Source: a virus
Virus record (IMG/VR): IMGVR_UViG_3300015262_000027
Coordinates: 1-30,067 of that record
Strand: one strand, 5' to 3'
DNA length: 30,067 nt
Notes under the pieces: model-generated
Told to the model about the DNA's origin: nothing
Databases searched by the model: none
Seen by the model: the letters and a program-made list of their open reading frames with translations, nothing else
Program-made: the position numbers and the translations under genes
In this document: positions 1 through 6,758 of the stretch, piece by piece
How the letters are laid out: each line of letters starts with the position of its first letter
How positions within the stretch are numbered: position 1 is the first letter of the stretch

Positions 1-222
1 CGACGGCCACTCCATCCAGGCGATTACGCTACTGGCCGACAGACTCAACCCCCCGCAGATCAGCGCTTCGAAGATGATTCGGCGCTTACTGGTTTCTTTT
101 GCGTCGTACAGCACGCGAAGGAGGGAAATGAGGATCGCCATGATTGCGCCCTGTAGGAGCGGATTGCTCATTGCCTCCCAGAACTTGGCCCAGCTCTCAG
201 GTCTGTCTGGCATGGTGAGCAT
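1..222 (-). CDS. Phage holin (3' end off window)
   Basis: Small inner-membrane protein expected to time lysis by letting the endolysin reach the cell wall. The 74 visible codons begin MLTMPDRPESWAKFWEAM, followed by a hydrophobic helix (about residues 26-39, ending near LLRVLY), a charged turn (KETSKRR) and a second hydrophobic helix (EALICGGLSLSASSVIAWM). This layout matches the LydA-like holin family (Phage_holin_3), which I know from Pseudomonas and enterobacterial phages. I chose the ATG at 222 because AGGGAG lies 8 bases upstream; an internal ATG at 213 is possible. The C-terminus is beyond position 1. It lies downstream of the tRNAs in the leftward late direction, as expected for a lysis gene. 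The GH19 endolysin is at the other end of the window rather than next to it. Confidence 0.75.
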   Translation of the reverse strand, partial: MLTMPDRPESWAKFWEAMSNPLLQGAIMAILISLLRVLYDAKETSKRRIIFEALICGGLSLSASSVIAWMEWPS

Positions 223-376
223 CCGGTGATCTCCCTGTTCGGGAGCAGTAATAGGTCCGGCACTCCACGCATATCTCGTCCGCTCGGAGCAAGGACGGTT
301 GCATGGGTGCCGAATGGATTGGACTTGATACGTCCGGGAAAGCATCCACTTGGATAGAGGCTTTCCTCGGAGGTAC

Positions 377-406
377 AAAAAAGCCCGCAGCATGTACGGG
401 CTTTTT
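377..406 (-). terminator. Rho-independent terminator (usable on both strands)
   Basis: A GCCCG/CGGGC stem is flanked by A6 on one side and T5 on the other. It lies just downstream of the exported-protein gene and upstream of the holin, so it probably ends or attenuates the leftward transcript. Confidence 0.75.
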
Positions 407-425
407 CCACCGCGACCAAGCGTAT

Positions 426-719
426 TCAGCAGGGGGCGAAACCTTCGTATTCTTCGACCCCGGGTTTCGCCGAGGTCATCACGAAGTGGTTGCTGGATGC
501 GCGCAGATTGCTTTTAAGGTTTTGGTCATCGGACTGGCTACCCGTTCGCCACATGGCAAGGGTGAGTTCCAGTCGCTTCAGGCCGACACTTGGCAGTTCG
601 GCCAGAGTGACAGCGGCGCGGTAGGCATAAGCGACAGGCTCGGCCAGTGCGCCCATCGAGAAACAGGCCATACAGGCGGCGAATGCCAGCCCCAGATACA
701 TCGATACTCGCTTCATCAT
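426..719 (-). CDS. Small exported hypothetical protein
   Basis: A 97-residue protein of unknown function. It starts with a clear Sec signal peptide: MMKR, a hydrophobic core (YLGLAFAACMACFSMG) and an ALA cleavage site near residue 26. The mature part would be about 70 residues in the periplasm, with no lipobox cysteine at the cleavage site and no later membrane segment. AAGGGGGAT sits 6 bases before the paired ATGs, so translation looks genuine. It lies between the tRNA terminator and another terminator in the lysis region. A host-envelope modifier or spanin-like role could be imagined, but no sequence signature supports either. Confidence 0.6.
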   Translation of the reverse strand: MMKRVSMYLGLAFAACMACFSMGALAEPVAYAYRAAVTLAELPSVGLKRLELTLAMWRTGSQSDDQNLKSNLRASSNHFVMTSAKPGVEEYEGFAPC

Positions 720-757
720 TCAACATCCCCCTTAGGGTTATTTTTGGTAAGGAAACG

Positions 758-782
758 AAAAGCCCCGCACGATGGCGAGGCT
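758..782 (-). terminator. Terminator after the tRNA cluster
   Basis: AGCCTCGC/GCGGGGCT stem followed by TTTT on the minus strand, directly 3' of tRNA-Tyr. It would define the 3' end of the tRNA transcript. Confidence 0.65.
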
Positions 783-789
783 CTGTGTT

Positions 790-873
790 TGGTGCTGCCT
801 GATGGAATCGAACCACATAACCCAGGTAGCGGATTTACAGTCCGCCGTGCGTCCCAGCGCACTTTCAGTCAGC
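790..873 (-). tRNA. tRNA-Tyr (GTA)
   Basis: Read on the minus strand, the gene folds as a class II tRNA with CCA encoded at the 3' end. The anticodon arm is GCGGA-CTGTAAA-TCCGC, giving anticodon GTA. A long variable arm fits bacterial tRNA-Tyr, and the T loop is TTCGATT. The acceptor stem GCTGACT/AGGCAGC has one mismatch (position 5:68), and the T stem is also imperfect, typical of phage-borne tRNAs. It is the last of three tRNAs transcribed leftward. Confidence 0.85.
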
Positions 874-879
874 CTTGCT

Positions 880-965
880 TGGCGGAAGGTGAAAGAGTCG
901 AACTCTTACCGTTTCCGATAGCTCCGGGTTCAAACCGGATTGCCCACCACTGGGCGCCACCTTCC
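880..965 (-). tRNA. tRNA-Ser (TGA)
   Basis: An 86-base class II tRNA on the minus strand with encoded CCA. The acceptor stem GGAAGGT/ACCTTCC is perfect, the anticodon arm is TCCGG-TTTGAAC-CCGGA (anticodon TGA, reading UCA), and there is a long serine-type variable arm (TATCGGAAACGGTA) and a T arm AGAG-TTCGACT-CT. UCA is a rare serine codon in GC-rich pseudomonads, so the phage may carry it to supplement decoding. Confidence 0.9.
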
Positions 966-971
966 TAAATT

Positions 972-1042
972 TGGAGCGGATACAGGGAATCGAACCCTGA
1001 TCGTCAGCTTGGAAAGCTATCTAGCGACCTGCGCTATCCGCT
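972..1042 (-). tRNA. tRNA-Gly (TCC)
   Basis: A short tRNA (71 bases with encoded CCA) on the minus strand. The acceptor stem AGCGGAT/ATCCGCT is perfect, the anticodon loop TTTCCAA gives TCC (reading GGA), and the T arm CAGGG-TTCGATT-CCCTG is perfect. The D arm is small and the base of the anticodon stem has an A-A mismatch. First tRNA of the cluster in transcription order. Confidence 0.85.
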
Positions 1043-1428
1043 TGTGCCGGTTACCTTTATCCGGCGCCGAGCGTTTCCACTTGGCGGTGCATTCCGGCCT
1101 GATCCGCAGCGTTGTGCTGTTTCACTACCGGCGTGGCTGAGTGCAGATGGCAACCCTTTCAGGCCGCTGTCGTGGCGCTTCCCTTCAGTCCCCACGCTGA
1201 CTGCTATCCCTACAAAGTCGTCCGGCTTCCGCTACGGTCCTTCTGGGCTTCATTCATCTGCATTGGGGTGCCAGCTCAATCAACATTCCGCCAGGGGTGA
1301 GAGCTTCCTGTCGATCGAGCTGGCATTCCGATGTAGACGATTTGAACTATGGCAATTTTTGCCAGTGTTCGAACTACCGAGGATTTCTAGGTAGTTGCCC
1401 CGCATCTGCGGGGACTTATCTCGGTGCT
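1043..1428 (-). other. Non-coding, hairpin-rich stretch before the tRNAs
   Basis: I see no convincing gene here on either strand. The stretch is rich in inverted repeats: a 13-bp pair with one mismatch (TGCCAGCTCAATC at 1269-1281 and GATCGAGCTGGCA at 1313-1325), TGGCAA-N3-TTGCCA (1351-1365), AACTACC-N11-GGTAGTT (about 1370-1394) and CCCCGC-ATCT-GCGGGG (1398-1413). On the minus strand these would form consecutive RNA hairpins between the last coding gene and tRNA-Gly. It may be a processed leader of the tRNA transcript, a small RNA, or decayed tRNA genes. Confidence 0.4.
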
Positions 1429-1542
1429 TTATGGTCCCTTGCGAGGGACTGTATTACTACCTGACCCGCAACGACGGCAGGATAGATACACAGTACGACA
1501 TGACGACACGACGCGCAACCAGTATTTCGCTTTCATCGTCAC
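1429..1542 (-). CDS. Small cysteine-containing protein
   Basis: A 37-residue open frame (MTMKAKYWLRVVSSCR...) with a CRRCG motif, recalling half of a zinc ribbon found in short phage proteins. The GTG at 1542 overlaps the TGA of the preceding gene (GTGA), and AAGGA lies 6 bases upstream; the ATG at 1536 is the alternative. Its last codons run through one of the GTCCCT...AGGGAC dyads. Function unknown. The start coupling is the main support, because the length gives little statistical weight. Confidence 0.4.
   Translation of the reverse strand: MTMKAKYWLRVVSSCRTVYLSCRRCGSGSNTVPRKGP
1434..1449. promoter_or_regulatory. Dispersed dyad, copy 1 (GTCCCT-N4-AGGGAC)
   Basis: Perfect 6-bp arms with a 4-base spacer; GTATTA follows directly on the plus strand. 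It lies inside the 3' end of the 37-residue frame. It is one of a family of similarly spaced dyads in this window. Confidence 0.5.
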
Positions 1543-2219
1543 GCGACTTCCTTCTCAAGCGCGCCGACCGCCTCAAGGAGATGCTGAGCCTCTACCAGCG
1601 CCTTATCCACCATCGACTCCAGGCTCTCTTTGATTGCCTTGTTCCAGCGCTGATAGGTTCGCTCGGTCAGCCCCTGGTTGTCCCAGGTAGCCATGTCGTA
1701 ATTGGAGTCAGCGAGAACGATCATATCGCTGGACCGGGATTCAGCCATGGCCGCGAAACTCTGGTTTGCTCTGGCGATTCCAGCCTTTGCCGCATCATTC
1801 CACCAGCCCCACTTGTCCGGGTCGCGCCTGTCCTTGCGAATCTTTGGCGCGACCAGCTTCACCGCCTCTCTGCGCGCACCCTTCACTTGCGGAATAGCCC
1901 ACACGATCACGGCCTGCCTGGTGAACTGCTCGGGGGCAGCGCTCGACACGCACGGAATCAATCGAGCGATCGACTCCAGCTTCCTCTGCTTGTGCGTGCT
2001 GTACTTGGCCATCAGAGCATCCCACTGAATGACTGACAGCTGGGCATGCAGCAACTTGTGGATTATGCAGTCGGCCAGCATTGCCGCTTCCTTTCCGACA
2101 ATCGCCCCCTTCTGCTTGGCGCACTGAACCTTCGGCTCGAAGTCCTGGCCACCGGTGCCGCTCATGGTTTCCGCTGCCAGCGCCCGGACCACTGCTGCAA
2201 TTACGCTTCTGTAGATCAT
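1539..2219 (-). CDS. Conserved phage protein of unknown function
   Basis: A 226-residue soluble protein. The N-terminus (MIYRSVIAAVVRALAAET, then a GGQDFEPK segment and KGAIVGKEAAMLADCIIHKLL) resembles a hypothetical protein I recall from other Pseudomonas prophages, where it sits between nin-type genes and the lysis genes. No catalytic motif or membrane segment is visible. The position of lambda Q (late antiterminator), upstream of lysis genes, makes a late-regulation role worth considering, but nothing in the sequence proves this. The start overlaps the upstream TGA by 4 bases. Confidence 0.7.
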   Translation of the reverse strand: MIYRSVIAAVVRALAAETMSGTGGQDFEPKVQCAKQKGAIVGKEAAMLADCIIHKLLHAQLSVIQWDALMAKYSTHKQRKLESIARLIPCVSSAAPEQFTRQAVIVWAIPQVKGARREAVKLVAPKIRKDRRDPDKWGWWNDAAKAGIARANQSFAAMAESRSSDMIVLADSNYDMATWDNQGLTERTYQRWNKAIKESLESMVDKALVEAQHLLEAVGALEKEVA

Positions 2220-2401
2220 TGCGCGCTCTCCAGGTACTGATTGAGCCAGTCGCGCAGCTTGGTCGCTGAATCCACGTCCAGCTCAACCGACGCGCCGTCG
2301 CCATGAGCGCTCGCGACCGATATCCAGTGCGAACCATGCTTTCTGCTTGCTTCCAGGTGGTCACCCGGCCACATCGCACAATCGATCCTTAAATCTTCCA
2401 T
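2216..2401 (-). CDS. Small acidic hypothetical protein
   Basis: A 61-residue protein with a WISVASAHGDGASVELDVDSATKLRDWL core, suggesting a small beta-alpha fold ending in an amphipathic helix. AGGGGTGAT, an extended Shine-Dalgarno, sits just before the ATG, and the stop overlaps the next start (ATGA). Unknown function. Confidence 0.65.
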   Translation of the reverse strand: MEDLRIDCAMWPGDHLEASRKHGSHWISVASAHGDGASVELDVDSATKLRDWLNQYLESAQ

Positions 2402-2446
2402 CTATCACCCCTGATATTCACTTGTTAGAAAACTCTGCTGCCTGGC

Positions 2447-3994
2447 TCACGCCGAAGCCTCAACCTGATCGTTACGGAAGAACGAGCCCCCGACACAGTG
2501 GATCAGCGTCTGCTTGCCGTTGGCGTAGGTGATGTCGTGCGTCCAGGTCCAGCCTGATGGCGAGTCGGCGTTGTAGCCCATGTTCATCTTGGACGTGGTA
2601 CCGACCGACCGGGCGCCGTCGACGATCTCGGCCCCGTGGCTGTGACCCTTGACGATCTTGGCGCCGATGTTGGCGAATCCTTTGGTTGAACCCCGCGCAC
2701 CGTTCGGCCCCTTGTGGCCATGGAACGAATACTCGATGCCGAAGCGGGAGAACGATTCGGCAGGCTTGAGCCAGCGCAGATTGCCCTGACGCATCAGCTT
2801 GCTCATCCAGTGCTGGAACGGGTCGATGTAGCCGCCGTCGTGGATCGCCTGGAGCATGACGGTCTTTGTTTCGTGGTAGACCAGAGCGTTTTCCAGGTCG
2901 TTGGCGTGCTCGGCCTTCTCCAGCCATTGCTTGAAGTGGTCGTGATGGTTCGAGTTGACCATGACCACTTGATCGGCCAGGCCGCTGATCTCGTCCAGCA
3001 CCTTGGCGGTGGCCTTCAATTCCTTGAGCACGCTGGAAGTCCCGCGCATCTGGCGCTCGAACTTCTCGAAGTATTTGCTGTGATGGCTGGCCGATCCGAA
3101 GTTGAGCACGTCATGCGCAACAATGGTCTTTGGCTTGAGCATGGTCGCCAGCTCGGCGGTAGCCTTCAGCACGCGTCGCTCTGCTACCTCGGCATGGATG
3201 TCGCCCATGGTCAGCGCTTCAGCCCGTGGCGCAGGCTCTACGCCCTTGGTGGTGTACTTGGTCGCCAGGTCGATGAACGATCCGTCCTTGAGCGGGCAGA
3301 TCTGCCGGGTGTGTGCATGGTCACCGCTGACCTCAACCACGCAGGCGCCGAGCGTATGGTGGAACTGGCCCTTGGCGCCGGCGTTGGTGTCGCTGTAGTT
3401 CTCGACGGTGCAGGCGCCCGTGGTCATAACCAGCTTGGCGGGGCTGCCCATCTTGGATGCGACGGACTTCAGCGCGATCTTGGTGTGACCCAGGATCGCC
3501 GAGTCGGTACCGCTCACGGTCAGCCAGCCTTGCAGCGGGCTGATTGCTGTCGGCTGGATCTTGATGTCGGCCAGAACGACCAGGCTCTTGGCAATCCGGG
3601 TGCGCTCATGCGTCAGGTACGGGACAAGGCGGTCATCCCACCATTCGTCCGTGCCGTCTTCGTTGCGACTGGTAGGGTTGCGGTACCGCATCGGGATAAC
3701 GATCAGCTGAGCCCCGCGCAGCGCGCAGTAGAGCTGCAGCGTCTTCATGAACCCGGCGTGCGCCTTTGTGGCGTTTACCGCGGCAGTGATGACGAAGGTC
3801 TTGGAATTGGTGGCGTCGATGGTCTTGGCAGATGCTTGGGCGACTGGGCGTGCCGGCGATGGGGTCAGTCCTTCCAGTCTGGCCTTGTGCGCCCACGCCG
3901 TGCGCTCATGCATGCCGAAGTGGGCGGCGGCCTGCTCCACGGTCATGGTGGCGAGAGCTTCTCGGAATTGCTCGGGGGTCGCCTTCGCCTTCAT
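2447..3994 (-). CDS. Metallophosphoesterase resembling T5 A1, with N-terminal HTH
   Basis: A 515-residue protein. Residues 1-45 form a helix-turn-helix-like segment (TVEQAAAHFGMHERTAWAHKA). The rest carries motifs of a calcineurin/Mre11-type two-metal phosphoesterase: GDIHAE (264-269), HDVLN (294-298), SNHHDH (348-353, in place of GNHD) and GHSHGAE (450-456). This arrangement is like the A1 proteins of T5-like phages, early factors linked to host DNA breakdown. My family assignment rests on motif order and general resemblance. Role inferred: nuclease or phosphoesterase acting on DNA. It is coupled to the small gene upstream by an ATGA overlap. A non-nucleolytic phosphoesterase is the alternative. 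Confidence 0.7.
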   Translation of the reverse strand: MKAKATPEQFREALATMTVEQAAAHFGMHERTAWAHKARLEGLTPSPARPVAQASAKTIDATNSKTFVITAAVNATKAHAGFMKTLQLYCALRGAQLIVIPMRYRNPTSRNEDGTDEWWDDRLVPYLTHERTRIAKSLVVLADIKIQPTAISPLQGWLTVSGTDSAILGHTKIALKSVASKMGSPAKLVMTTGACTVENYSDTNAGAKGQFHHTLGACVVEVSGDHAHTRQICPLKDGSFIDLATKYTTKGVEPAPRAEALTMGDIHAEVAERRVLKATAELATMLKPKTIVAHDVLNFGSASHHSKYFEKFERQMRGTSSVLKELKATAKVLDEISGLADQVVMVNSNHHDHFKQWLEKAEHANDLENALVYHETKTVMLQAIHDGGYIDPFQHWMSKLMRQGNLRWLKPAESFSRFGIEYSFHGHKGPNGARGSTKGFANIGAKIVKGHSHGAEIVDGARSVGTTSKMNMGYNADSPSGWTWTHDITYANGKQTLIHCVGGSFFRNDQVEASA

Positions 3995-4182
3995 TGGTCG
4001 ATCTCCGACTCGGCCTTGGAGGCTTCGATTACAGGCTGCGCCTTGTCCAGCTCGATCATGGCAAACGCCTCATCGATCGTCGGCAGCATGAATGCCGGGA
4101 ATTTCTCGCCTGGCCGGTAGACGTGAAAGCGATTGGTCTCGCCTGCAGTGTTTTTGATTAGGTATCCGGTCACGCGGTCCAC
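3991..4182 (-). CDS. Small hypothetical protein
   Basis: A 63-residue charged protein (MDRVTGYLIKNTAGETNRFHVYRPG...) directly upstream of, and overlapping by 4 bases, the A1-like gene. It starts a transcription sub-unit: a 76-base gap separates it from the phosphatase gene, and that gap holds a GTCCCT dyad and a possible -10 (TATGAT on the minus strand). Function unknown; it may assist the A1-like protein. Confidence 0.6.
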   Translation of the reverse strand: MDRVTGYLIKNTAGETNRFHVYRPGEKFPAFMLPTIDEAFAMIELDKAQPVIEASKAESEIDQ

Positions 4183-4222
4183 TCCCTGATTGTTTGCCTA
4201 CGCGCGCTATCATATCCGATGC

Positions 4223-4240
4223 GGTCCCTCTGTAGGGACC
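4223..4240. promoter_or_regulatory. Dispersed dyad, copy 2 (GGTCCCT-CTGT-AGGGACC)
   Basis: Perfect 7-bp arms, the best copy in the window. It lies in the intergenic gap about 40 bases upstream of the 4182 start. On the minus strand TATGAT, a possible -10 hexamer, follows about 10 bases after it. Confidence 0.65.
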
Positions 4241-4258
4241 GTAATAATCAGAATGCCA

Positions 4259-4954
4259 TCACTTATTTTTGGCCGGATCCAGGGTGTCCAGGTTCAGCAA
4301 CGTGAAGTGTCCACGGCCCGGCACCCACCCGGCGGTGTCGATGTGGTAGACGTTGCCGAGGACAGTGACCTCGCTCAGCGGCGTATGACCGACCACCAGC
4401 GCCCGAATATCCTGCACGCCCGAAACGTCGCCCTGCTCAACCCTGGAGCGCGACCACATGCAGCTGTTCTGCACCAGCTTCAAGCGTTTCGGTGTCGTCG
4501 CGCCTTCCAGCTCGAACTGGAGCTCATGCCAGGACGGGAACGGGCAATCGGCGTGCACCAGGCCGACCAGCCCGCCGGCTGTCTCGACCTCGATGGCGAT
4601 CGGCAGCTCGGCGAACTGGACGCGGAACTCTTCCTGCTCGTCGCGATTCAGCCCGGCAAACCAGGAGCCGCCGTTGTAGATCCAGTTTTCCACGTCGCAA
4701 GTGTCGAAGCGCACGACGTAATCGTCATGGTTGCCGCGCACCGCGTTGAACCACGGCTTATCCAGCCAGGCCAGCACGTCACGGCACTCAGGCCCTCGGT
4801 CGACCAGATCGCCAACACTGAACAGCCGGTCAACGGCAGGATCGAAGCCGATGGCGTCAAGAGCGGCCTGTAGCCGGGTGAAATGCCCGTGGATATCGCC
4901 GACTGCGAAGTCACGCCCGGCGGTGTTTCGTTCGAATCGATTGATCAGGCTCAT
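4259..4954 (-). CDS. PP-type serine/threonine phosphatase (lambda NinI/PrpA-like)
   Basis: A 231-residue metallophosphatase. The signature motifs are in order: GDIHGH (19-24), GDLVDRG (about 48-54), RGNHD (about 77-81), and later metal-ligand histidines in LVHADCPFP and VVGHTPL. This is the lambda protein phosphatase (NinI) / PrpA family, which removes phosphate from Ser/Thr or Tyr residues in the cytoplasm using Mn2+. The start at 4954 places the GDIHGH motif near residue 20 as usual for the family; longer upstream extensions look spurious. It sits downstream of NinG, matching the lambda nin region. Host target unknown. Confidence 0.9.
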   Translation of the reverse strand: MSLINRFERNTAGRDFAVGDIHGHFTRLQAALDAIGFDPAVDRLFSVGDLVDRGPECRDVLAWLDKPWFNAVRGNHDDYVVRFDTCDVENWIYNGGSWFAGLNRDEQEEFRVQFAELPIAIEVETAGGLVGLVHADCPFPSWHELQFELEGATTPKRLKLVQNSCMWSRSRVEQGDVSGVQDIRALVVGHTPLSEVTVLGNVYHIDTAGWVPGRGHFTLLNLDTLDPAKNK

Positions 4955-5109
4955 GCCTTGTTCTCCCCCGCAAACCGCATCTGCCGCGCCCGGCTGCACT
5001 TCGCATGGCTGCCAGTGGCGCGAGACTTGCCGCACTCGGTGCAGTTGGTTTTGTTGACGTACCAGGGCGATGGCGCTGGCTGCTGAAACATGGATGGGCG
5101 GCGGGTCAT
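4951..5109 (-). CDS. Small zinc-ribbon-like protein
   Basis: A 52-residue protein (MTRRPSMFQQPAPSPWYV...) with C-x2-C (CTEC) and later Cys/His residues in SHAKC that could bind one zinc. Both ends overlap neighbours by 4 bases, which fixes the start at 5109. Function unknown. Confidence 0.6.
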   Translation of the reverse strand: MTRRPSMFQQPAPSPWYVNKTNCTECGKSRATGSHAKCSRARQMRFAGENKA

Positions 5110-5378
5110 GGCGTCACCTTCTGCGCCTTGATCCAAGACAACACCTTTCGACGGCTGTACGAAAGGCCGTGAGGGCCACCGGCAACCGCCATGCGCTCAC
5201 GAATGAACCAGCGAGGGAATCCGTCAGCGACCACGTATGGTGGGAGCAATTCGGCTTTGTCGCTCAACACGGCCACGGCGCGGAGCTGGTACACCATTGA
5301 CTGCCCGCCCGGCACATAGGCGGCGTAGTAGATCGTCTGGCCGACCCGCAGACTTTTGACGGTAGGATATTTGCTCAT
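5106..5378 (-). CDS. Hypothetical nin-region protein
   Basis: A 90-residue basic protein whose first half (VKSLRVGQTIYYAAYV...MVYQLRAVAVL) reads like a small beta-barrel. It overlaps both neighbours by 4 bases in the NinG-phosphatase run. I recognise no family. Confidence 0.65.
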   Translation of the reverse strand: MSKYPTVKSLRVGQTIYYAAYVPGGQSMVYQLRAVAVLSDKAELLPPYVVADGFPRWFIRERMAVAGGPHGLSYSRRKVLSWIKAQKVTP

Positions 5379-5968
5379 GCTGTCGCTCTCTTCAGTTCAC
5401 GGGCCAGCGCCCGGTAGTGGGCCTTGATGGCTTTCAGGTCATCGATGGTGTAGCGCTTTGGCTCATGCGGGCCTTCCAGCCAATCGACCTTTTCCTGCCC
5501 GATGCGCTTTATCAGCTCGATCCGGTAAGGACCGAGGTTTCCAGACTTGGCCATGTTGCAGTTGCGATTGCATTGAAGGTGGACATTGAGAGGGTCAAAC
5601 CTAAGCTCTGGGTGCCCTCCTGCAGACCTGAAATGCCCAGCTGCATACTGGATATCCGCCGTTGTTCCGCACGATATGCATGGAAGGCCTGCATCCCTGG
5701 CGCGGACCCAGGCATTGAAAGCGACCTGGGTGTCCTTCATGTGCTCAGCGCGGGTCTTCAGCGCCGCCTTGCGTACCTTGATATCCCGGCGGCCGGCCAG
5801 GGCCAGCGACTTTTTCTCCCTGGCCTTCTGCGCCTCCACGGTGGCCAACGCGCACTTTGGACTGCACACAGCCTGCCCGAGGCGCTGCGGGACGAACGAG
5901 GTTTTGCAGGCTGGGTTTTTGCAGACCTTTGGCTTTGGCGCCTTCTTCTCCATGATGGCCGACCTCAT
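5375..5968 (-). CDS. ninG: NinG/Rap recombination nuclease
   Basis: A 197-residue protein matching lambda NinG (Rap), a structure-specific nuclease that cleaves D-loops and Holliday-type branches during Red-mediated recombination. Residues about 15-40 form a zinc-binding unit (CKNPACKTSF...VCSPKC). The conserved C-terminal part has CISCG, AGHFRSAGGH, NVHLQCN and CNMAKSGN, the HNH-like core. ATG 5968 overlaps the upstream stop; an in-frame ATG five codons later (MEKK) is possible. Partners: NinB upstream here, and Red beta, exonuclease and SSB in the rightward operon. Confidence 0.92.
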   Translation of the reverse strand: MRSAIMEKKAPKPKVCKNPACKTSFVPQRLGQAVCSPKCALATVEAQKAREKKSLALAGRRDIKVRKAALKTRAEHMKDTQVAFNAWVRARDAGLPCISCGTTADIQYAAGHFRSAGGHPELRFDPLNVHLQCNRNCNMAKSGNLGPYRIELIKRIGQEKVDWLEGPHEPKRYTIDDLKAIKAHYRALARELKRATA

Positions 5969-6231
5969 GCGACAACCTCCGCCGCTGGCTTTGGATCAAC
6001 AAGAATCAGGACGGGCGCGCCTGCAAACCACGTCGACCATTGCCCGCATTTCCCGCACTGAAGCTTGTCGTGCATTCCGTCGGGCTCGTTCGGCTGCTCA
6101 CCCTTCCACCCGCCGCAGTTGCCCTGCCAGGTTTCGCAGTGGGGGCACTTCTGGTCCGAGTAGCGTGTTTCTAGCCAGTGCTCGCGCTCTTTCTTCTCTG
6201 CGTACAGCTTGATCTTTGTCCAGATACTCAT
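5965..6231 (-). CDS. Zinc-finger hypothetical protein
   Basis: An 88-residue protein with two paired cysteine motifs, CPHC (about 29-32) and CGKC (about 59-62), which could form a treble-clef or zinc ribbon. It lies between NinB and NinG with ATGA overlaps on both sides. Unknown function; a nucleic-acid-binding accessory to recombination would fit the location. Confidence 0.65.
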   Translation of the reverse strand: MSIWTKIKLYAEKKEREHWLETRYSDQKCPHCETWQGNCGGWKGEQPNEPDGMHDKLQCGKCGQWSTWFAGAPVLILVDPKPAAEVVA

Positions 6232-6698
6232 GCCGCCACCTCGCTCAGCAGATCACCGAAAAACACGCCTTGCGCTGTGAACTCGGCGACGATGCGGTCG
6301 GTGAAGGCAATGCCTTGGGCGCGATTGAACAGACTAGTCACAGGGAAGCCATCAGGCCCGAACAACTTGCAATCGCCCATCATGGAAAGCTTTTCCTCGT
6401 AAGGCAGATGGCGCATGACCCGATACCAGGCCTGCTGGAACTCCTGGTCATCGTTGAGCAGGATCTGTACGCCGAAGTGCAATTTGCAGTAGCGACGGGC
6501 GTCTGCCGGGTCGCCGATCTGCGTCATTTCGGCAATTCGCTTGTAAAAGGCGAACCACAGCGCGTTTTGATCCAGGGTGCGATCCTTGCCCGGGCGCAGC
6601 GACACGACGACGAACTTCTTGTCGCGGAACATTGCGCTAAGTGCGGTGATAGCCTCGGACAGCTTGGCCTGGCAGTTGACGGAGATTTTCTCAGCCAT
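6228..6698 (-). CDS. ninB: NinB-like recombination mediator
   Basis: A 156-residue protein with the NinB signature RTLDQNALWFAFY near residue 40 and a following helical region, as in lambda NinB (Orf), an SSB/ssDNA-binding mediator that helps load the annealing protein. Length is close to lambda NinB (146). It precedes NinG in the same order as in lambda. It ends in a 4-base overlap with the zinc-finger gene. Confidence 0.85.
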   Translation of the reverse strand: MAEKISVNCQAKLSEAITALSAMFRDKKFVVVSLRPGKDRTLDQNALWFAFYKRIAEMTQIGDPADARRYCKLHFGVQILLNDDQEFQQAWYRVMRHLPYEEKLSMMGDCKLFGPDGFPVTSLFNRAQGIAFTDRIVAEFTAQGVFFGDLLSEVAA

Positions 6699-6753
6699 GC
6701 CTTAACGCCTCGTAAAACTTGCGCTTTTGGCGCTGAACCCATCCAATCAACAT
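6691..6753 (-). CDS. Tiny coupled ORF between phaZ and ninB
   Basis: A 20-codon frame, MLIGWVQRQKRKFYEALRHG. GGAG sits 8 bases before its ATG, and its stop overlaps the ninB start. It bridges the only gap in this part of the operon, so it may serve as a translational-coupling leader. Too short to support by composition. Confidence 0.35.
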   Translation of the reverse strand: MLIGWVQRQKRKFYEALRHG

Positions 6754-6758
6754 TTGAC

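Noticed and set aside
168-419. 83-residue minus-strand frame over the terminator
   Set aside because: It begins within the terminator stem and overlaps the holin start in another frame.
1330-1425. A fourth tRNA on the minus strand
   Set aside because: GTTCGAA and GTTCAAAT look like T loops, but the stems around them do not pair and no acceptor ends in a matching CCA.
2714-4120. 468-residue open frame on the plus strand
   Set aside because: Lies antisense to the A1-like gene, which has clear catalytic motifs, ribosome site and coupled ends. GC-rich DNA often leaves the opposite strand open.
4190-4873. 227-residue plus-strand frame
   Set aside because: Antisense to the phosphatase gene whose motifs are unambiguous.
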